A stretch of DNA of 64,000 nucleotides from Sesamum alatum (GCA_034509735.1 JACGWO010000003.1:1798001-1862000); one strand, 5' to 3'; numbered from the stretch's first letter, positions 31,688-44,964 are shown. Made by a program: numbers and translations. Notes: generated from the sequence alone by a model not told the origin.

Positions 31688-33916
31688 TGAAGGACAAGCG
31701 GATCCGCCCGGGAGCGCGAGCGGAAGCGAGAAAGCGTGGAGAGTGCGTAAATTTAAATCAAATTCAAAATACGCGAATCCCAAGGGGTGTGCCCTTGGGT
31801 GCTCAACCGGGCGTTCGATGTAGAATGTGTAAATATTAAAACATACATTTAAGCACATAGGGCATAGATATATAAATGAAATCAATCAAAGCGTAATAAA
31901 CCGTTACCTTTGATTGTTTAGCGTATGCTCCCGGCTACTTGCGTTGTTCCTTCTCCGGAATGCTTCACGAAATCCAAACGTATGGATTCTCCAAAGGTGA
32001 TCCACACCACACCGGAAGAAACACACGTTCTTCTTGCTAGAAAAGAACGGGTTTAGAAGGAATCGGTTTAAGAGAAGAACACTATGAATTAGTGTTCTCT
32101 TAAACTTACTTTGTTCTTCTTTTTTTGATTCAAAATCAAGTGAAGAACACAAGTGTGAGAGAGGGAGGGAGCACGAAATTTTGAGAGAGAGGAGAGGATT
32201 TTTGTCTTCTCTTTTTCCTAGAAAAAGATGAATAATGAATCACTTATGCTTGGTGTTGTATATTCTAATATATATACATAATTAATGTGATTATTGGAAT
32301 GTGTCTAGGTTCATCCAAGGATGTCTAGATTCATTCTAATCAATCACCATCAATTCTTCAATCAAGCCTACCAAAATTTATGGTATGATCAAATCATACC
32401 AAAAGGGAAGAGCTTGATTGGAGTTGATTTGTCTCTTTCCAAAAGAGATAAGTCAACATACCCACCTAGCATGAAATATGGCTGATTTTGCTTCCTCCAA
32501 GGGAGCATGTCGGCCATGTTTGATTAAGGAAAGAAGTCCAACTTCTTCCTATTCCAAATTAGGAATTATTTCTCCTCTCGGATATAATTTAACGGACCGG
32601 GTTTTATCGTAATCCAATTGCAACGAGCCCAATATTAAATCCAATTTAATGTCCACTTAAATTATTCCCGTTGATCTTTTAATCTAATTAAAAGATCCAA
32701 CGTCTCATCATCTCAACTTTCCATATTTAATCGAAAATCCAATTTACCGATTAAACGAAAGCCCGATACAATATCGGCCCGTCCATCCAATGGACTTTCC
32801 CTTAAGTAATCCAATTACTTATTTTATCCTTCGAGATTGACTCCAAGTCGATCTCTCAACCTCCTCGGTGATTTGTGTGTGACCCTTTAGGTTCACCCTC
32901 AGCTAGACTTGGGCCCGTGTCCACAAGGGCCCGTTACCATGGGTGGCCATCTAGCAACGGTCCATGGCACTAGAGACTAGGTGAATTGGCGTGAACATTT
33001 AGGCGCCGATTCCGTACGGGTACGATCCTTCCCTCTACCGTCTCCCGGCATTAGTCTAGGGTATGGAATTGGGCGTCGGTTCCCATCCTTGACTAGGCAT
33101 CTATGCTTAATACTCGATACCACGTATGCTTCATTGCGTCGACACAGGAAACCATTCCCTGTTCGACTAACCACTGTGGCCACAGCTTCAAACAGCATGA
33201 ACGTGTCTCCGAGTGCATAGGAGATACCTCTGTCACATACTGACAGGGGACGGATCCTCTTCTTGGAATCCACCATCCTCGCTACACATTCTGACTGCAC
33301 TGGACAAGGCTTATAATGATCATCTTACAGAATGATCACCTCTCGCCAGATCCAAGATACTGCTGTCCTGTGCACGTGACTGCCATGATTCCTCAAGTCT
33401 GAGGATTACTCCCGTACTATCGGAACCGGGGAAAACCAATCATACCGACCAAGCCTCCAAGGCTTCCATTTGATGATCCCCGCGAGTCAGTCCAGTCGGC
33501 TCGACCCCAGTCGACCAACCCATCAAGACCGTGTAGGCGTCCCACGCCTGTCGCCGATGAAACACGGCACTCATCCAATGAACACGACTCTTGATGCAAG
33601 TCTCAATAGGACTCTCGATGCGCTGTCTCGAGGTCCTCGACTTGGAACGTTTCAGACCCAACTCTTAATCAGTTGGTTTCATGACCACCATCCAATGCGT
33701 GGCCCAACTGCACGAGTTGATATCTATGGTCTGTGGGCTTTGTTGCGATATAAGTTAAACACCGTTTAAAAAATGTAACATGAGCGCAACAAAGAAGGTA
33801 CCATTGGTGACGAATACTCATCTTATTCATCACATAATAATATTACATTCACATCAAGTTGTCGGATAGGTTACAAATTGCCAAACCTATTGGCTTTCTG
33901 GTCACCTATTCCAACA
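31688..33916 (-). repeat. 3' LTR of element B
   Basis: 2229 bp, ending at the internal polypurine stretch (minus strand caagtgggagattg). It contains the conserved block with CTAGTCTCTAGTGCCATGG at about 32936-32979. Confidence 0.95.
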
Positions 33917-33930
33917 ATCTCCCACTTGAC

Positions 33931-34832
33931 CTAAAGCCAATCACCCATTGACCTCGAACCTCTTATTCAGATGGTGAGTATGGGCAACTTGCGACATGGG
34001 CTTAGCAAGTGGATCTGCTATGTTTTCTGCGGAGCTGACTCGGTCCAACCGAACGTCACTCCTGCTATCCATCTCTCTAAGAGATGGTAGCGTCTAAGAA
34101 TATGCTTGGATCGTGATGAGATCTCGGTTCCTTTGCTAGGGCTATCGCCCCGTTGTTATCATAAAGACAATTACAGGCTTAGCAATGCTTGGTACTACAT
34201 CCAACCCTTGGATGTAGCTCATCAACCAAACCACTCCTTAGCAGCTTCCAAAGCCGCTATGTATTCAAAACTCTATGGTGGAGTCCGCCATGGTAGCCTG
34301 CTTGGAACCCTTCCAAGTAACCACGCCACCATTTAGTCTAAATACAAAAAAAAACAAACTGAGACTTGGCATCATCGTCATCCGACTGGAAGCTAGCGTC
34401 GCTATAGCCTTCCAGTATCGACTCTCCACCGCCGTAGATCAAGAACATGTCCTTAGTCCTTTTTCAGGTACTTCAGGATAGTCTTGACTGCACTCCAGTG
34501 TGCCTCCCCGGCACACGACTGATATCGGCTAGTTACGCTCAAAGCAAAAGCCACATCAAATCTAGTGCACTGAACAACATACTGTATGCTGCCTACGGCT
34601 GAAGCATTGGGGATGTCCAACATCCTTTTAAGCTCCTCATCAGTCTTAGGAGACTGCTTCTTGGATAACTTAATTCCATGCCTCATAGGAAGGAATCCTC
34701 GTTTTGAGTTCTCCATCTTGAATCTCTTCAAGACTTTCTCAATGTACGAGGACTGGGCCATTCCTAACATCCTTCTAGATCTTTCCCTGTAGATCTTGAT
34801 GCCAAGGATGTAGGATGCCTTTGCCCATATCC
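33931..34832 (-). pseudogene. Element B RT C-terminal part and RNase H
   Basis: 34453-34770 reads MLGMAQSSYIEKVLKRFKME, then GIKLSKKQSPKTDEELKRML and CTRFDVAFALSVTSRYQS, the thumb/connection region. RNase H motifs follow toward 33931 only in shifted frames, with several stops around 34100-34360. Confidence 0.85.
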
Positions 34833-34833
34833 T

Positions 34834-35533
34834 TCATGGAGAATTGCGTTGACAACCAAGCTTTAGTGGTACCCAACATCTTAGCATCATTCCCAATGAG
34901 CAAGATGTCATCCACGTAAAGCACCAGAAACGCAACTGAGCTCCCACTGATCTTCTTGTATACACAAGGATCGGACTCGTTCTTGATGAAATCATATCCC
35001 CGTATGACTTCATCAAAACGTATGTTCCAGCTTCGGGTTTAACCCCTTTTGGTGGATCTGCTAGGGTCCAAATCTTGTTTGTACCCATCGAGTCCATCTC
35101 TGATTTCATGGCCTCAAGCCACTTGTCCGAATCGATGTCCGACATTGCTTCTCCGTACGTCTTTGGATCATTATCCAACTGACCGGTCAGGCCCAGAAAT
35201 CCATACCTATCAGATGCATGGGATGCTCTGGCCGACCTACGGAGGACTGGAACAATATCAGTGGGAACCACAGGCTCAGATGTTACTGCCGCCTCATGGG
35301 GTGCCTCACTTGATTCCTTAAGGAGCACCTCATCGCGTCGACTATCCGATGGAAAACCTTTTTCCAAGAACACTGCGTTTTCGCGAGACAAAAACCTTTT
35401 GCTCGGAGGGATCATAGAAATAATACCCCGCAGTTTCTTTCGGATAGCCGATGAACCTGCATAAACTAGACCTCGAGTCCAGTTTATCTCCCACTAATCT
35501 CTTGACATATGCGGGGCAACCCCACACTTTCAA
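34834..35533 (-). pseudogene. Element B integrase C-terminus fused to RT remnant across a deletion
   Basis: 35342-35533 has MKVWGCPAYVKRLVGDKLDS. 34834-35415 continues with the linker (DRYGFLGLTGQLDNDPKTYG), then LADPPKGVKP. At 35034-35037 (cggg) the sequence jumps directly to the region just before YVDD. Compared with element C, 338 bp are missing, with cggg present at both edges in C. The lost part contains KARLVAKGYTQ and MDVKTAFLN, that is, RT fingers and the first catalytic Asp. The YVDD region that follows is out of frame. Confidence 0.9.
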
Positions 35534-37107
35534 GTATTTGTAGGAGGCAGGCTTGCCATGCCATATCTCATATGGTGTCTGGGATACCTTTTAGATGGCG
35601 CCAAGTTCAAAACTTTGACCGCCGTCTCAAGAGCGTATCCCCAGAAGGAAAGGGGTAGTTCGGTAAAACTCATCATGGATCGGACCATGTCCAACAAGGT
35701 CCAATTCCTCCTTTCAGACACACCATTAAGCTGCGGTGTTCCAGGAGGGGTCCACTGAGAGAGAATCCCATTCTCTTTTAGATAATCAGTAAACTCACCA
35801 CTCAAATACTCTCCACCTCGGTCCGACCGAAGGGCTTTGATCTTTCGACCGGTTTGGTTCTCTACTTCAAGTCTGTATTCCTTAAACCTTCCAAAGGCTT
35901 CAGACTTGTACCTCATCAGGTAAACATAACCATACCATGAGTGATCATCGGTAAAGGTTACGAAGTACGAGTACCCACCTCTAGCCTGAGTATTTAGTGG
36001 ACCACAGACATCAGTATGGATCAAATCCAACAGACCACTGGCTAGCGTACTTTGTCCAACAAAGGGTTTCTTGGTCATCTTTCCCTTTAGACAGGATTCG
36101 CAGGTCGGTAGGTTGTCCAAATCGTCTATTTCTAAACTCTTTGAGTCCACCAACCTTCTTATCCTATCTTTAGAGATATGACCTAACCTCGCATGCCATA
36201 TCTGTGCGTTATTATGATCATCACGTTTTCGTTTGTGTTCTGCAGTCATAATCCAATTAGACTGTTGAAGTATGTACAGACCATTGACCAATGTACCAAG
36301 CAGGTGAGAAATACCATCTTTGATAATGAAAAAACCGTTTTTATTGATGGTAAATTCATATCCCTCCTTATCAAGGACCGGGATGGAAACAATATTTTTA
36401 ATCATGCTAGGTACATAGAAACAGTCATTCAGTACAATCCTAACATGACTACTAATGGCTAACTCTAGTGATCCTACGGCCTCTGCAGCAATGGCCTTGC
36501 CATCGCCTAGCCTTAGGATCATCTCATCCTTGGTTAGCCTTCTGCTTCTTTGCAGTGCCTGCAAATTATTGCAGATGTGAGCACCACACCCGGTATCCAA
36601 TACCCATGAAGCAGAATTAGTAATCATATTAACTTCAACCACAAACACACCTGGGTTGGAGAGGAGTTGTGGGCACTCCCTCTTCGAATACCCTTTCCCT
36701 TGGCAATGCATGCAGACATCATTTGCCTTGGACCGCTGAGAACCACGGGCCTTCCCTTTCCCTTTGCTCGGTCCAACCGGAGCAACAGGGACGCCCGGAG
36801 CGTGAGCAGGGGCCACAACCGTCTTCCATTTGCCCTTCTTCCTCTTCCAGCATCCGGCCCTCTTGCCATTCGCCTTGGAGGTCGAAGCCCCTCCTATCAA
36901 TACCGCCGGCGCCGAGTTGTGGGCCGTTGCCTCGTATTGGACCAGCATGTTGATCAACTCATGAATAGACTTCTCAAGTCCGTTCATGTTGTAGTTTACA
37001 ACAAATGGGTCATAGGATGGAGGAAGCGACTGGAGGATCACGTCAGTGTACGTGTCATTTTTAAGCCCAGCTTTAAGGTCCTCGAGTTTCTCCACTAGGG
37101 AGAGCAT
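35530..37107 (-). pseudogene. Element B gag C-terminus, protease and integrase in one open frame
   Basis: 525 open codons. In order: gag C-terminal part (VEKLEDLKAGLKNDTYTDVI), basic tract, knuckle CMHCQGKGYSKREC at about 36677-36718, protease WVLDTGCGAHICNNL, pre-integrase HARLGHISKDRIRRLVDS, and CESCLKGK. The integrase core has all three acidic residues (HTDVCGP, SDRGGEY, VSERRN). The knuckle has Tyr where the zinc-binding His should be; the same position is His in A, C and D. The frame is still open after that change. It is shifted relative to the gag start at 37511. Confidence 0.9.
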
Positions 37108-37511
37108 CTTGACCCCATGACTCTGTACAGACGCTCCTTCAGCGAGCTTGGTGCTAAAGAATGCTTTTGTGGCGGCATATCTAATATGCCTATCCGGAAC
37201 CGCATAAACGAGTTCATGCGGAGCATTATGGCGGAGACGTTGTCCAGCCTCTCATACTGCTTCTGGATGTCGTTAGACATCGAAGCCAGTATGATACTGC
37301 GTACTTTCCGGTTGTCCTCATGCCTTTTCTCGAACGTCAAACGTTCTTCAGGCGTGGACCCCTCCGGTAAGTCGCTCGGTGGCGGCTCGTTCAAGACGTA
37401 GCCTTGGTTCTCGAAACCGAGGACAATCCTCAGGTTTCTCAGCCAGTCCGAGTAGTTCGTTCCGTTGAATTTGTTAGTCTCAAGAATCATAGTTAACGGG
37501 TTCTTAGACAT
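37095..37511 (-). pseudogene. Element B gag N-terminus
   Basis: Starts MSKNPLTMILETNKFNGTNY at 37511, the standard copia gag opening (FNGTNYSDWLRNLRIVL), then RKVRSIILASMSNDIQKQYE. A frameshift after about residue 95 (MLRMNSFMRFRI) takes it out of frame, and it ends at 37095 while the correct frame continues in the 525-codon ORF. Confidence 0.88.
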
Positions 37512-39338
37512 ATCTACATTAATGAAAATGTAAAGCAGAAATTAGCAGATGATGGTAATATTATTGTTCAAGTTGAAGACTTGGTCTTTTAGTCTTAACC
37601 CTCCCACTATTTATACGAAAGTCCGCCACTCTCAAGCGGAGTTTCGGGAAATCATTTCCTAGTGGGCTTGGGATCCACAAGCGTAATCTCCATGCCCCGC
37701 TTTTACGATTCACATGAAGAAGACCTTGTGGGAGATATCAAATATCATTCTCATCCAATGAGATTCCTAATATATTTTGCCTCACCTATTCGCATGGTTC
37801 CGAGGACTCCAAGCGAACCATGTTACTCAGTGTTAGGCCCGACCCATCAACCAAATCATACCTCAAACTGTCGCCCCCCACGACTCGTGAGACAGGGAAA
37901 CAGCGAGCGCAGTCTTTTTGTTTCACAACAATAGTGCAGCTTTCCCCTAGTCCAAGTGTGCCACGACTCGTGAGACCACACTTGGGTAGTGGTAGCTTCC
38001 TCACCACATTGCTGTGGATGGAAGGCTCGGACAGACCAAAATACCATTTTGATCCAAGTCCGTTCTGGGCCTAATATTTAATTTGGTCCAACCAAATGAG
38101 AGTTTGTGTATGACCGAGACCTCATCACATTATTGTGTTTTAGCATGCATAAATATCCAATATTTAAAGCGATAAATAAAAAAACGCCGCATGCATAAAA
38201 CATAGCATACCCCTGTTAGGATGATCACAACCCCAACCTATGCGACCCACTGAGCCCAGTGAGTCTATGGTCTGTCTAGGGTGGTCCTAAATTATTACAA
38301 TAATAATAAACCCATTGTCATTCCAATGGGCCTTGAAGTGCTTCTTGTTTCACGCCTTGATGCTCCTCCTTGGGGTCTCCGACTCCAATTGCTTGTTAAA
38401 ATTGAAACCTCACCAATCCTATCTACTCTCCATTACAACTGAAAGTAATACATCGGTAATAAAGAAAACAAGCCTTAACATCATGAGGCTGAAAATACGG
38501 GAGATGATAGTTCCAAAAATAAGAGGCACGCAGGCCCCACCCAACAAAAAATAAATAAACATTCATTCATCCATACATAAGGTTAGGGCTTTGTGATCAT
38601 CCCATGTTGATTCCATCAACTCACATATAACATAATTATTCCAAATAATCATGCATAAATAACCAATGGATATTCCAAATACCCAAGTGATGTCCAACAT
38701 CACAAAAAGCATAAATATACAAATAATATGCAAAATTCAAATTTTAAATTTAATGGACATTTTAAACAATGCATCCAATGCATGTATTAATCCCAAATTA
38801 ATTAAGCAAATTTAATTCAAGGAATAATCCAATTATCCCAAAATCAAAAATGCAAAATTAACATATTTTCAGAATATCGTGCAGAAAATACAGAAAATCG
38901 AATTTTTCAGAAAAAGTCGAAAAACGGCACAAAACGGCCCAGCCGTTGTGCTGGCCGGCCGCCCGCGCGCACAGGGCAGCACGCGCGCGCTCTGTGCCGC
39001 GCACTGGCAGCCGCCGGCTGCACACAGCGCGCGCGCCTGTGCGCAGCATCCACCCGCATGGCGCGCCTGCGCTCGGCCGCTGCCGACCGATCCGAAGTTT
39101 CTTTTTTTTTTTTTTTTTAAAACTGTTTCAACACAATAACATTAATATTATTCTAAAAATAAGCATGCAATTTTAGATCCAATCTAACAAAAGTAAGCAT
39201 GCCAAAAGTCCATTAAATCCAAACAGTTGAATCATCATATTATTCATATATTTATGTAATCTAATATGCCAATAAAGCCATTTAAAAGCAAGTAGATCAT
39301 GCCAAACACATAAATCTATGCCCCTTACATCGAACCGG
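37512..39338 (-). other. Element B leader (between primer site and gag)
   Basis: About 1.8 kb noncoding. It contains two 11-bp palindromes CACGACTCGTG (37879-37889 and 37962-37972), a conserved agtgggcttgggatccaca stretch near 37660, and a very GC-rich block at about 38938-39090. A T-run at 39103-39118 adjoins the GC block. Similar leaders occur in C, D and A. Confidence 0.85.
38938..39090 (-). other. GC-rich, alternating-GC block in element B leader
   Basis: Runs of gcgcgc and short complementary segments (ccggccgg, gcgcgcgc, cagccgccggctg) in otherwise AT-rich DNA. It should fold strongly in RNA. Open frames through it are a composition effect. Confidence 0.8.
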
Positions 39339-39350
39339 GCTCTGATACAA
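39339..39350 (-). other. Element B primer-binding site
   Basis: On the minus strand TTGTATCAGAGC, two bases inside the LTR edge. It matches the initiator tRNA-Met complement TGGTATCAGAGC except at the second base. Confidence 0.9.
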
Positions 39351-39352
39351 CT

Positions 39353-41579
39353 TGAAGGGCAAGCAGATCCGCCGGGAGCGCGAGCGGAAGCGAGAAAGCG
39401 TGGAGAGTGCGTAAATTTAAATCAAATTCAAAATACGCGAAAACCCAAGGGGTGTGCCCTTGGGTGCTCAACCGGGCGTTCGATGTAGAATGTGTAAATA
39501 TTAAAACATACATTTAAGCACATAGGGCATAGATATATAAATGAAATCAATCAAAGTGTAATAAACCGTTACCTTTGATTGTTTAGCGTATGCTCCCGGC
39601 TACTTGCGTTGTTCCTTCTCCGGAATGCTCACGAAATCCAAACGTATGGATTCTCCAAAGGTGATCCACACCACACCGGAAGAAACACACGTTCTTCTTG
39701 CAAGAAAAGAACGGGTTTAGAAGGAATCGGTTTAAGAGAAGAACACTATGAATTAGTGTTCTCTTAAACTTACTTTGTTCTTCTTTTTGATTCAAAATCA
39801 AGTGAAGAACACAAGTGTGAGAGAGGGAGGAGCACGAAATTTTGAGAGAGAGAAGAGGATTTTTGTCTTCTCTTTTTCCTAGAAAAAGATGAATAATGAA
39901 TCACTTATGCTTGGTGTTGTATATTCTAATATATATACATAATTAATGTGATTATTGGAATGTGTCTAGGTTCATCCAAGGATGTCTAGATTCATTCTAA
40001 TCAATCACCATCAATTCTGCAATCAAGCCTACCAAAATTTATGGTATGATCAAATCATACCAAAAGGGAAGAGCTTGATTGGAGTTGATTTGTCTTTTTC
40101 CAAAAGAGATAAGTCAACATACCACCTAGCATGAAATATGGCTGATTTTGCTTCCTCTAAGGGAGCATGTCGGCCATGTTTGATTAAGGAAAGAAGTCCA
40201 ACTTATTCCCATTCCAAATTAGGAATTATTTCTCCTCTCGGGTATAATTTAACGGACCGGGTTTTATCGTAATCCAATTGCGACGAACCCAATATTAAAT
40301 CCAATTTAATGTCCACTTAAATTATTCCCGTTGATCTTTTAATCTAATTAAAAGATCCAACGTCTCATCATCTCAACTTTCCATATTTAATCGAAAATTC
40401 AATTTACCGATTAAACGAAAGCCCGATACAATATCGGCCCGTCCATCCAATGGACTTTCCCTTAAGTAATCCAATTACTTATTTTATCCTTCGAGATTGA
40501 CTCCAAGTCGATCTCTCAACCTCCTCGGTGATTTGTGTGTGACCCTTTAGGTTCACCCTCAGCTAGACTAGGGCCCGTGTTCCACAAAGGCCCGTTACCA
40601 TGGGTGGCCATCTAGCAACGGTCCATGGCACTAGAGACTAGGTGAATTGGTGTGAACATTTTGGCGCCGATTCCGTACGAGTACGATCCTTCCCTCTACC
40701 GTCTCCCGGCCTTAGTCTAGGGTATGGAATTGGGTGTCGGTTCCCCTTCTTGACTAGGCATCTATGCTTAATACTCGAGACCACGTATGCTTCATTGCGT
40801 CGACACAGGAAACCATTCCCTGTTCGACCAACCACTGTGGCCACAGCTTCAAACAGCATGAACGTGTCTCCGAGTGCATAGGAGATACCTCTGTCACATA
40901 CTGACAGGGGACGGATCCTCTTCTTGGAATCCACCATCCTCGCTACACATTCTGACTGCACTGGACAAGGCTTATAATGACATCTTACAGAATGATCACC
41001 TCTCGCCCGATCCAAGATACAGCTGTCCTGTGCACGTGACTGCCATGATTCCTCAAGTCTGAGGATTACTCCCGTACTATCGGAACCGGGGAAAACCAAA
41101 TCATATCCGACCAAGCCTCCAAGGCTTCCATATGATGATCCCCGCGAGTCAGTCCAGTCGGCTCGACCCCAGTCGACCAACCCATCAAGACCGTGTAGGC
41201 GTCCCACGCCTGTCGCCGATGAAACACGGCACTCATCCAATGAACACGACTCTTGATGCAAGTCTCAATAGGACTCTCGATGCCCTGTCTCGAGGTCCTC
41301 GACTTGGAACGTTTCAGACCCAACTCTTAATCAGTTGGTTTCATGACCACCATCCAATGCGTGGCCCAACTGCACGAGTTGTTATCTATGGTCTGTGGGC
41401 TTTGTTGCGATATAAGTTAAACACCGTTTTAACAAATGTAAGATGAGCGCAACAAAGAAGGTACCATTGGTGACGAATACTCATCTTATTCATCACATAA
41501 TAATATTACATTCACATTAAGTTGTCGGATAGGTTACAAATTGCCAAACATATTGGCTTTCTGGTCACCTATTCCAACA
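39353..41579 (-). repeat. 5' LTR of element B
   Basis: 2227 bp, begins (plus strand) tgaagggcaagcagatcc and ends ctattccaaca. It is near identical by eye to the 3' LTR, including small shared variants. The conserved block lies at about 40596-40642. Confidence 0.95.
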
Positions 41580-43471
41580 CTTGCATTGTTCCTTCTCCGG
41601 AATGTTCACAAAATCCAAACGTATGAATTCTCCAAAGGTAATCCAAACCACATCAGAAGTAAAACACACGTTCTCCTTGCTAGAAGAAAACGAGTTTGTG
41701 AAGGAATCGGTTTTAAGAAGATGAACACTATGAATTAGTGTTCTTCTTAAAACTTCTTTATTCTTCCTTTTGATCTAAGATCAAATGAAGAACAAGGTGA
41801 AAGAGGGAGAGAGTGGCCAAGAGTTTGAGGGAGAGAGGAGGCCGATTTTTACTTCTTCTTTTTCCTAGAAAAGATGAATTATGATTCTCTTACACAAGGT
41901 GTTGTATACACTCACATATATACATAATTAATGTGATTATTGGAATGTGCCTAGGTTCATCCAAGGATGTGTAGATACATCCCAATCAATCACCATTAAT
42001 TCTTCAATCAAGCTTACCAACTTTTAAGGTATGATCAAATCATACCAAAAGGGAAGGGCTTGATTGGAGTTTATTTGTCTCTTACCAAAAGAGACAAGTG
42101 AACCGCTACCTTGCATGCAACATGGCTGAATTTTGCTTCCTTCAAGGGAGCATTTTCGGCCATGGTCAATATGGGAAGAAATCTAATTTAACGGACCGAA
42201 TTTTATCGTAATTCAATAATGATGAACCCAAAATTAAATTCAATTTAATATCCACTAAAATTATTCCTGTTGGTCTTTTAATCTAATTCAAAAGATCCAA
42301 CATCTCAATTTTCCATATTTAATCGATAAATCCAATTTACCGATTAAAACGAGGGCCCGATACAATATCGGTCCGTCCATCTAATGGACTATCCCTTAAG
42401 TAATCCAATTACTTATTTATCCTTCGAGATTGACTCCAAGTCAATCTCTCAACCTTCTCGGTGATTTGTGTGTGAACCTTTAGGTTCACCCTCAGCTAGG
42501 CTTGGGCCCGTGTCCCACAAGGGCTCGTTACCATGGGTGGCCGTCTAGCAACGGACCATGGCACTAGAGACTAGCTGAATGTTGGTGTGAACATTTAGGC
42601 GCTGATTCCGTACGGGTACGGTCCTTCCGTCTCCTGGCCTTAGTTTAGGGTATGGAATTGGGCCTCGGTTCCCATCTTTGACTAGGCATCTATGCGTAAT
42701 AATCGAGACTACGCATACTTCATTGCGTCGACACAGGAAACCAATCCCTGTTCGACCAACCACTGTGGCCACAGCTTTAAATAGTATGAACGTGTCTCTG
42801 AGTGCATAGGAGATACCTCTGTCACATACTGACAGGGGACGATCCTCTTCTTGGAATGCACTGTCCTCGCTATACATTCCGACTGCACTGGACAAGGCTT
42901 ATAATGATCATCTTACAGAATGATCACCTCTCGCTAGATCCAAGATACAGCCGTCCTGTGCACGTGGCTGCCATGGTTCCTCAAGTCTGAGGACTACTCC
43001 CGTACTATCGAAACAGGGAAAATCCAATCATACCGACCAAGCCTCCAAGGCTTCCATATGATGATCCCCGCGAGTCAGCCCAGTCGGCTCGACCCCAGTC
43101 GACCAACCTATCAAGATCGTTTAGGCGTCCCACGCTTGTCGCCGATGAAACTCGGCACTCATCCAATGAACACTACTCTTGATGCAAGTCTCTATAGGAC
43201 TCTCGATGCCCTGTCTCGAGGTCCTCAACTTGGAACGTTTCAGACACAACTCTTAATCAACTGCATGAGTTGTTAACCGTGGTCTGTGGGCTTTGTTGTG
43301 ATATAAGTAAAACACCGTTTTAACATATGTAAAATGAGTGCAACAAAGTAGGTACCAATAGTGACGATTACTCATTTTATTCATCACATAATAATATTAC
43401 ATTTACATCAAGTTTGTCAAATAGGTTACAAATCGCCAAACCCATTGGCTTTCTTGTCACCTATTCTAACA
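41580..43471 (-). repeat. 3' LTR of element C, main piece
   Basis: Continues the C LTR after the duplicated cttgc of B, ending ctattctaaca at the polypurine stretch. Together with 31446-31687 it gives an LTR of about 2.13 kb. The conserved block is at about 42530-42572. Confidence 0.93.
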
Positions 43472-43485
43472 ATCTCCCACTTGAC

Positions 43486-44433
43486 CTAAAGCCAATCACC
43501 CATTGACCTCAAACCCATCTTATCCAGATGCTGAGTATGGGCAACTTGCGACACGGGCTTAGTAAGTGGATCTGCTATGTTTTTTGTGGAGCTGACTCGG
43601 TCCATCCGAACGTCACCCCTGCTAACCATCTCTCTGAGTAGATGGTAGCGTCTAAGAATATGCTTGGATTGGTGATGAGATCTCAGTTTCTTTGCTTGTG
43701 TTATGGCCCCGTTGTTATCGCAGAAGATAACCACTGGCTCAACGATACTAGGTACTACACCCAACTCTTGGATGTAGCTCTTCATCTAAACCGCCTCCTT
43801 AGCAACTTCCGAAGCTGCTATGTATTCAAACTCTGTGGTGGAGTCCGCCGTGGTAGCCTGCTTGGAACTCTTCCAAGCAACCACGCCACTATTAAGTCTG
43901 AACACAAAACCAGACTAAGACTTGGCATCATCATCATCCGACTGGAAGCTAGCGTTGGTATAGCCTTCCAGTATCAACTCTCCACCACCGTAGATCAAGA
44001 ACATGTCCTTTGTCCTTTTCAGGTACTTCAGGATAGTCTTGACCGCACTCAAGTGTGCCTCCCCGGCAGACGACTGATATCGACTAGTTACACTCAAAGC
44101 GAAAGCCACATTAGGTCTAGTGCACTGGACAACGTACTGAATGCTGCCTACAGTTGAAGCATAGGGGATGTCCAACATCCGTTTAAGCTCCTCATCAGTA
44201 TTAGGAGACTGCTTCTTGGACAACTTAATTCCATGCCTCATAGAAAGGAATCCTCGTTTTGAGTTATCCATCTTGGATCTTTTCAAGATTTTCTCAATAT
44301 ACGAGGACTGGGCCAACCCTAACATCCTTTTAGATCTATCCCTGTAGATCTTGATGCCAAGGATGTAGGATGCCTCGCCCATATCCTTCATGGAGAATTG
44401 TGTTGACAACCAAGCTTTAGTGGTACCCAACAT
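43486..44433 (-). pseudogene. Element C RT C-terminal part and RNase H
   Basis: 43915-44433 carries FSMKDMGEASYILGIKIYRD, then LSKKQSPNTDEELKRMLDIP, and runs into RNase H (GYTNASFQSDDDDAKS) before a stop. 43486-43785 carries the C-terminus with IFCDNNGAITQAKKLRSHHQ and DPLTKPVSQ. One nonsense codon near 43915 and another near 43786 interrupt it. Confidence 0.88.
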
Positions 44434-44964
44434 CTTAGCACATTCCCAATGAGCAGGATGTCATCCACGTAAAGCACTAGGAATGCAACTGAGCTCCTAC
44501 TGATCTTCTTGTATACACAAGGATCGGACTCCTTCTTGATGAAATCATATCCCCGTATGACTTCATCAAAATGTATGTTCTAGCTTCGGGAAGCTTGTTT
44601 GAGGCCATAGATGGACCTTTGGAGACGACAGACCTTCTGCCCTTCTCCAACAGATGTGAAACCTTCCGGCTGATCCATATAGATCTCTTCCTCTGCGAAA
44701 CTGTTGAGGAAGGCGGTTTTCACGTCCATCTGCCATATTTCATAGTCATGCCATGCTGCTATGGAAAGCAGTATCCGAATGGACTTAGCCATTGCTACGG
44801 GCAAGTAGGTTTCCTCAAAGTCGACCCCGGGTCGCTGAGCGATCTTTCGCCACAAGCCTGGCTTTGAAGGTTGTAACCTCCCCATCAACTTCAAGCTTAC
44901 ATTTGTAGACCCATTTACACCCTACGGGTTTTACCCCTTTGGGTGGATCCACTAGGGTCCAAAC
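44434..44964 (-). pseudogene. Element C reverse transcriptase core
   Basis: 44580-44894 has PVAMAKSIRILLSIAAWHDY, then EIWQMDVKTAFLNSFAEEEI (first catalytic Asp) and SIYGLKQASRS. The YVDD region lies at about 44450-44490 in a shifted frame. C still has the segment missing from B. Confidence 0.88.

Larger units (their letters stand above)
31688..41579 (-). mobile_element. Copia element B, structurally complete, RT-deleted
   Basis: 9892 bp with two LTRs (31688-33916 and 39353-41579) and a perfect duplication cttgc (31683-31687 and 41580-41584), inserted in the 3' LTR of element C. Both LTRs carry the private variant ending ccaaca where the others have ctaaca, and they look almost identical by eye, so the insertion is the youngest full one that can be judged here. 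It has a primer site, a leader, gag, protease and integrase, but about 340 bp of RT are missing. Confidence 0.95.

Noticed and set aside
32977..33769. Repeated open frames with identical proteins at 24 kb, 33 kb and 41 kb
   Set aside because: They are LTR sequence read as protein. The repetition comes from LTR copies and not from a gene family.
38858..39176. Open frames through the GC-rich block of element B
   Set aside because: Same composition effect as in D. The frames end in a T-run or LTR-proximal sequence.
40638..41261. 207-codon frame in the 5' LTR of element B
   Set aside because: The other LTR copies (3' LTR of B, LTRs of C) break this frame, and it has no recognisable domain.
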